A stretch of DNA of 64,000 bases from Cichorium intybus (taxonomy: Eukaryota; Streptophyta; Magnoliopsida; Asterales; Asteraceae), in contig CM042011.1 in assembly GCA_023525715.1 (NCBI GenBank), forward strand, positions 62,447,854 through 62,511,853, in the 5' to 3' direction. The notes below the pieces were generated by a model, which made no database searches, was not told the origin of the DNA, and saw only the letters and a list, made by a program, of their open reading frames with translations. How positions within the stretch are numbered: the stretch's first letter is position 1; each line of letters opens with the position of its first letter. Positions 58,246 to 64,000 of this stretch are shown here, piece by piece. Both the position numbers and the translations under genes were made by a program.

Positions 58246-60855
58246 TGTAACACCAAGATACTCTTTTTATAAAAATAATAAAAAGGGTAAAATGGTCATT
58301 TTACCTTGGAAGGGTAAATTGGTCTTTTGGACAGAAAAGTAATTAGTTTGAAATAATATTTTGAATTTTAGACTTAAAATGTTATAAAAACGGATTTTTG
58401 GTCGTTTTACAAAAAAAGGGTAATTTGGTCATTTGACCATGTGAAGGACCAAATATGAAAAATATTATTGTTTGTGGCAAATGTATAAAGAATGGAAGTT
58501 TTATTGTAATAAAACTTGATTTTGTGGTCAAAGTTCAAGAAAATGAACTTTAGGACTAAAAATGTAAAAATTTGAGGTATAAATAAGAGAGAGTTGACTC
58601 TCTCTTTGACTGGCCATTTGTGCAGCAACGGGGATGGGTTTTGAGAGCAAAAACCTGGAAATCTTGAAGGATTGAAGCATGGAATTGGAATCATGGCTTG
58701 GAATTGGTGATTCCTTTGTTAATCAAGGTTAGTAAACTTGATTTTAACCAAGTTCTTGAAGTGTTCTTGATTTGGTTTTATAGAAACTGAAATTTGTAAA
58801 TTTCAGTTATGATTATGTGGTTTAGATAGTTTATTACTTCCATTAAGTCATGCTAAAAGGACTTAGTTCAAGGAAATGGAAGTAGATTGCTATTTATGAT
58901 GAATTTGAAGTTTTGGGGTTTTGGGACTAAGAACCCTAATTCTTCATATTGATTGATTTAGTTGTTTTGAATGGTTGAAAACCTTGTTAAAGTATAAGGT
59001 TTTAGTCTAGAAACAAACCCCAAACGATTAAGGACTGGATTAAGGACTTAATGGGCCAAAACTGCGTGCTACAGTGCACAAATCGCGACTGATCAGGAGT
59101 CTGCCCAGGCGTTGGGCGCAGTGCGCCCAAGATCAGGGCGGGGTGCGCCCAGGCGCAGTGCGCCCATGACTAGGCGGGGTGCGCCCCTCAGGCAGGGACT
59201 TCAAAATGCTAACTTTTGCTTGGCTTGTCCGTTTTAGCTCAAACTTGAACCGTAGGCTCGTTATGGTCTGAAAAGTTTGGGAAAATTTTTATATTGAGTT
59301 TTCGACCCCTCGGGGGCACTGTAGATCGATACGAATGCCTCGGTGAATAGTAAAATTCACATAAAGATAGTAAACGGAAAGTTTATTATCTAGGCGTTGT
59401 TTATAATGGTATTATATTGGACTCTTACGTATTAGAGTCAATTTAGATGATTATTAACCTATTATCATTTGGTATATAAATGAATATATAGGTATGGGAC
59501 AAAATGGTTGTGGTGCACACAAAGGCAAGAAACAACCGGGATTTAAATGCAGCTAGCATCCAGGTGAGTAATCTCACTGATATCATATATGATATATGAT
59601 GATTGAACTGTTACAGGTTGAAACAGCTTTGAGGGACGAAAATGACAAGTTTGAAGATATATGAAGATGACAATACCAGATAAGCCGTGAGTCCGTTATA
59701 GACAAGAACGGAGCTGTGAGTCAGTCAGTATTAATGGTACGACAAGACCAGCTAAGCCGTGAGTCTTTATTAGACAAGAACGGAACTGTGAGTCGAACCT
59801 ATATAGACAAGACCGGATAAGCCGTGAGTCATTACGATGACAAGAACGGAGCCGTGAGTCTAGGCAACAGCGGGCTAACCCGTGAGCCAAGGCAACAGCG
59901 GGCTAACCCGTGAGCCATAATTAATTCTGGATGCTATACCCAGCTGGTGCGGCCTTCGGGCTATGATATTCTGGTGCGGCCTTCGGGCTATGATATTCTG
60001 GTGTGGCCTTCGGGCTATGATATTCTGGTGCGGCCTTCGGGCTATGATATTCTGGTGCGGCCTTCGGGCTATGATATTCTGGTGCGGCCTTCGGGCTATG
60101 ATATTCTGGTGCGGCCTTCGGGCTATGATATTCTGGTGCGGCCTTCGGGCTATGATATTTGGTGTGGCCTTTTGGCTATGATATTGTTACAGGTACATGC
60201 TGCGGCCTTATGGCTATGATATCGGGTTATTTAACCCAGCTGGTGCGGCCTTCGGGCTATGATTTATATATTGATAATGTTTTGGTGCAGCTTATATAGC
60301 TATGACACAGAGTGCGGCTTAAATAGCCAGGATATACGGTGCGGTCCGATGTGACTAAGAAATATGGGACAGAAATGGTTGTATATGATTATATGTGCAA
60401 ATAACTGACGTGGCTTGATAATTGCAGGTTATCATGTTATAGTCTGTAATGCTATAATTTAGGATGTGAAATCCTAAGAGATATTTGGTCAGCCAGTAAG
60501 GCTAGGAGTTTGGTTTTGATATCCAAACAGTTATATGAATGTATTTCTAATACTTGTTATTTGCGGATACGATTACTCACTGAGCTTTATAGCTCACGAT
60601 ATTTGTTACTGTCCCTGCAGGTTAGCATGATACTGATAGGGGACAAGATAGAGTCCGTGACTTTGAAGTGGGACTCATAGATGCTGTCAGTAGCAGCCCG
60701 GCTTTAAAGGAGACATGGTATTTTATACTCTCCTTGATACACTTGTACCCGTTTTTATTAAAATATACCCCTTTGTTATGGTTTTATGTATTGAAACCTT
60801 TGTTTAAAATGAAAAATTTTCAGGGGTGTTTTTGTTTTAAAAGCCGGGTGTTACA
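58246..60855 (+). repeat. 3' LTR of the nested gypsy element
   Basis: 2610 bp, 27 bp longer than the left LTR because its tandem array has one more unit. TATAAATA at 58578-58585. Confidence 0.95.
59944..60159. repeat. 27-bp tandem array, 8 units (right LTR)
   Basis: Same unit as 54004-54192 with one additional copy; unit 3 reads TGTGGCC. The unit gain accounts exactly for the length difference between the LTRs. Confidence 0.95.
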
Positions 60856-61014
60856 GTCTTGCCAAATGTCTATGATAGGAGGGTTTGATGAAGAAGCGGT
60901 TTGGGAAGCTTGCTGCTTCTTGCGAAGTTTAGCTTGTTTCCTTAGCCTTTTTGCGGTTTTCTCAATCTCCGAATCAAGTTCAAGAGGAGTACCTGTTTGT
61001 GAAGATCTTGGCAT
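60856..61014 (-). pseudogene. Athila gag N-terminus, cut off by the nested element
   Basis: ATG at 61014, about 20 nt after the primer-binding site, opens 53 codons (MPRSSQTGTPLELDSEIEKT..., Lys/Arg/Gln-rich) that end exactly at the GTCTT duplication of the nested gypsy. The frame is open on the other side of that element (52300 to 52216) and runs into the main gag-pol frame. This therefore appears to be the genuine start of the polyprotein. Confidence 0.85.
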
Positions 61015-61035
61015 AAAATATTAGTAATACCGTGC

Positions 61036-61053
61036 TCCCCGGCAACGGCGCCA
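61036..61053 (-). promoter_or_regulatory. Athila primer-binding site (tRNA-Asp)
   Basis: TGGCGCCGTTGCCGGGGA on the minus strand, three bases after the 5' LTR, complementary to the 3' end of plant tRNA-Asp, the primer characteristic of Athila elements. Confidence 0.9.
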
Positions 61054-61056
61054 ATT

Positions 61057-62607
61057 TGTTGAGTGTCGTGAGACCAACAAAATAAAAGAGTTGAAATATG
61101 GTTTTAAAATGATTTGTTGATTACCAATATTTCGTGATTGCACTACTTGATATAAATACTAACTATGTAGTATAAATGGCAAGCAGGGTCGATCCACAGG
61201 GAGCAATGGTCTAATGGATTATACCTTGATTTCACAATATTCAAACTTGTAAAGAAAGTAACAAAGGGGGGGTTTTGATATTCAGTTGGAATATTTTTGT
61301 ATAATTGACTTGGGACAAATTCTGGTTTTGTACTTTTAGTCATATGATTAGAAATAACAAATAGAATGATGTTTATAACTTTAATCTTTCTAAGTTGGTA
61401 CTTTGTGTATGTCGAAAGCTCGCACATACACCATTCACCTAATGTATCTTAGTCAAGAGAAGCTCGTTAACTAAGACTAATCTTACTAATCAAATCTAGA
61501 TAAGATCATAGAATTTGAATGAAAGATTGCATTATGTTTTATGTGAATGTTCCCAACAATGTTCAATACTCCTAAACAAGCGTTGAAGCGTCAAAACATG
61601 AGATATGATTTTCACCAATTAAAGATGATTGTCACAAATAACATTTTATAAAACAATTACGGATTTCATAATTTGTATGACTAGATTGACTTATATTTAA
61701 GATCAAATGGCCAATATGAAATAAATAAAAACTAAACGCTTGTTAAGTCTCAAAATCATATCACTAGAAAGATATCAAATTAAACATCAAACTATATATT
61801 AAATCACAATCATAATCCTTTGTACAAAACCAGAAAATAAGGTTACTAGCCACTCATGACTAGTAAAAGAGAAATAAACTTACAAAATGAAGATAATCCA
61901 CACTTGAAGTTGCACAAATAACACAAACACAAGTATATTTAGAGAGTGTTCAGAAGATAATGGAATAAGGGATGGTTCTAAGGCTAACCAAACACATCTA
62001 TTTATACTAAGACACCAAGGGTAAAATGGTAATTTGAACAAGAGCAAACATCATCATTCCAAGACCCACTTCCTTCATCACATGGCCTCAAAATCAGGTT
62101 GGATCTGCATCTGGTCGTGTAACATGAGGATGACAGCACAAGAAGGAGTAAACAACTCATAGTGGGCCAAAAAGCAGATCTGGACAGCAATTAAAGTTAC
62201 ACGGCCGTGTAACTTTCTGGGCCAAGATTACACGGTCGTGTAATCCTGCATTTCTCCTGGACTTCCCCTGAGCTGACATGGCATCTTACGTGGCATAACA
62301 AGGTTACACGGCTGTGTAACTTCAAGGCATAAAGTTACACGGTCGTGTACTGTACTGTCTTCGGGACGACTTTTTTGTAACTTCTTCGTTTGAGCTCCGT
62401 TTCTTCTGAAATTTCTTGTGTAGCCTCCCATTGTCATACAATATAAGATTCACCCTTCAAAAGCACCTGAAAACAACCACAAAGTGTGAAAGTAGATTGC
62501 TATTCTTGAAATCCCGAAAAACATGAAAATATGCATAAATGAGAATCAAATGCAAGATAAAAGAAGGATTAAAAGGTATGAAAACATGCCTAAAAATACA
62601 CTTAACA
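61057..62607 (-). repeat. Athila 5' LTR
   Basis: 1551 bp, same structure as the 3' LTR. TATAAATAG at 61998-62006 (minus strand); palindrome cluster 62194-62350, in which one copy reads CGGCTG. Confidence 0.95.
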
Positions 62608-62852
62608 TGAGTCATTAGAGGGATTCACACTTTGGATCCTAATCATCTTTTGCAAGATGTTGTTCATCAGATTCATTAAAGGAGATAATCCTGAGGTACA
62701 TTATGTTTAAGTTTTTGTAGTTATAATTGTTATGAACTGCATGATCCTAAACTCTGTTCATGGATGTTTATGTGATTTGATCTTGTTAGTCTTCCGCTGC
62801 ATATGTTTATGTGTTTATGTGATCGAATCCCAACAATTATAAAATATGTTTT

Positions 62853-64000
62853 TGTAACGTCCAAAATACAGAGTAAAATTTTCGTTTGTAAAACGGTTCA
62901 AATATATAAAAACGGGTTGGAAAATAAAACCATTTAGTCCAAACTTGACAATTTAAAAACATTTAAAACTATATTTATCAAAACAGTTATAAACATTATC
63001 CAGCAGAAGACATTGAATACCAAAATCTCGGAAACGGTACAATCGCGCGGTGCTCCAAGCTCAATCTAGCGAATACCTGCAAAACAGTTAGGGTGGAAAA
63101 GTAAACACAAAGCTTTGTGAGTTCCCTAAAATACCACACGATCCATTCCATTCATGCACATAGTCGCAATCGACATCTAGGAACGACCGGTTATGCATCG
63201 TCCTTTCGTCATTAAACTTCCTCGGGTGCCCAGAACAACCGATCATGCATCGTCCTTTTATCATGCAGCAACCCTCAGATTATCAACTCATTCTTTGGAC
63301 TCTCGGGCTTGCCACGATCCATCCGGCTCACGGCTTGCCCGCTCCGCCATCATTCTTTAGCCACCAGAACAAATCCGATGACGAACATATACAAACATAG
63401 AAGCCTACGCATACAGCCTAACCCATCGGGTTCCTATTACCAACCGTACAGTCAAATAACTTAAAGCACGCCCAGTTAAAACACATTACTACACACAGTA
63501 ATTAATGTTACCCATGCATGCAACTTCACACATAGTATAATGAGAAGACTCACCTGATCGATCTGCCAAGCTAGACAGTACTCCATACACGTGTCCTCAG
63601 ATTCTGACAACATGAACATCCTAATAAGGATAAACTTCACTTATCAAAATCCTAAACCCTAACAGGATAAACCTCTAAGACCCGTACCCCGAAACCCCCA
63701 AGTTTGACCAAAATTCAAACTGGTCAAAAGTCAACGATCATGGTCAAAGTCAAAGTCAACAGTCAAGGTCAAACCGTACATAGCGCCACTATCCCCTAAG
63801 GGTAGCGTCGCTATGTGCAAACATTGCGAAAACCCATTTTTTAGAGATAGTGTCGCTATCTCCATAGATAGCGGTGCTACGTTATCTACGTTATTCAGCC
63901 AAATTCTTTCCAAAACTCTTGATCCGTTAAGCCAAGGTCTTAAACCTTCCAAGACCCTTCCAAACAGTCACTAGATTCACAAAAATGCTAAATTTCTCAT
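62853..64000 (-). mobile_element. partial gypsy LTR, cut by the window end
   Basis: Starts TGTAACGTCC 17 bp after the copia-like solo LTR. It is a diverged relative of 39178-40879: it shares AGTAAAATTTTCGT, CTCACCTG, the CTCGGGC-CGATCC repeat area and degenerate TAGCGCCACTAT/GATAGTGTCGCTATC words (63780-63885). No coding sequence. The other end and any target duplication are outside the window. Confidence 0.75.

Larger units (their letters stand above)
52306..60855 (+). mobile_element. decayed chromovirus-like gypsy element nested in Athila gag
   Basis: 8550 bp in plus orientation, opposite to its host. LTRs 52306-54888 and 58246-60855; exact GTCTT duplication at 52301-52305 and 60856-60860; initiator-Met primer-binding site and polypurine tract intact. 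About 15 substitutions and one 27-bp unit separate the LTRs. The 3.36-kb interior shows only scattered gypsy pol relics full of stops. Recent insertion with long-dead coding capacity implies a non-autonomous family mobilised in trans. Confidence 0.93.

Overview
The window looks like plant nuclear DNA from a repeat-rich, gene-poor (probably pericentromeric or intergenic) region of a eudicot. The evidence is Athila-type Ty3/gypsy and SIRE-like copia elements, a plant LINE, Ac-type hAT elements, Stowaway and Tourist MITEs, a Helitron with a CTAG end, and captured pieces of plant genes with GT-AG introns. LTR termini such as TGTCACACCCCC/TGTAACACC and the style of the repeats suggest Asteraceae, but that is an inference. 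I found no intact host gene. All recognisable host coding sequence lies in transposon-borne fragments (golgin candidate 5, UDP-glucose pyrophosphorylase, DNA gyrase B, and several exons I cannot name).

Layout. 1-9 kb: old LTR-like remnant, a LINE 3' end, foldback/MULE-like elements and a Tourist-like MITE. 9.07-10.12 kb: a MULE with a perfect 9-bp target duplication. 11.3-13.8 kb: a 5'-truncated LINE on the minus strand. 14.36-21.01 kb: an outer hAT (transposase 3' half, itself hit by a Stowaway MITE) holding an inner Pack-hAT with golgin exons, which in turn holds a 2.85-kb solo LTR. 23.04-28.84 kb: a Helitron carrying gene fragments and two MULE-type foldbacks. 28.9-30.2 kb: tRNA-derived SINE-like units and a foldback element between long (AT)n tracts. 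30.49-37.07 kb: a very young non-autonomous copia element. 38.07-38.71 kb: a second foldback element between (AT)n tracts. 39.05-62.84 kb: a 716-bp copia-like solo LTR split into three pieces by a 1.7-kb solo gypsy LTR and by a 21.4-kb Athila element. The Athila gag is itself interrupted by an 8.55-kb decayed gypsy element with nearly identical LTRs. 62.85 kb to the end: start of another gypsy LTR cut by the window edge.

How it fits together. The target-site duplications (TAATT, TGAGT, GTCTT, ATTAT, GCATC, GTTGC, CCGACCCA, TATGAATAA, AAAATAAAA) give an explicit insertion history. LTR differences counted by eye agree with the nesting: Athila about 13 in 1.55 kb, the gypsy inside it about 15 in 2.58 kb, the copia element about 1 in 1.65 kb. 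Two of the youngest insertions cannot encode their own replication enzymes, so they were presumably mobilised in trans. The most interesting signals are the duplicated LTR-style palindrome/TATA module ahead of the Athila third ORF, clusters of short CpG palindromes in several otherwise dissimilar LTR families, and the gene-fragment-carrying Helitron, hAT and MULE elements.
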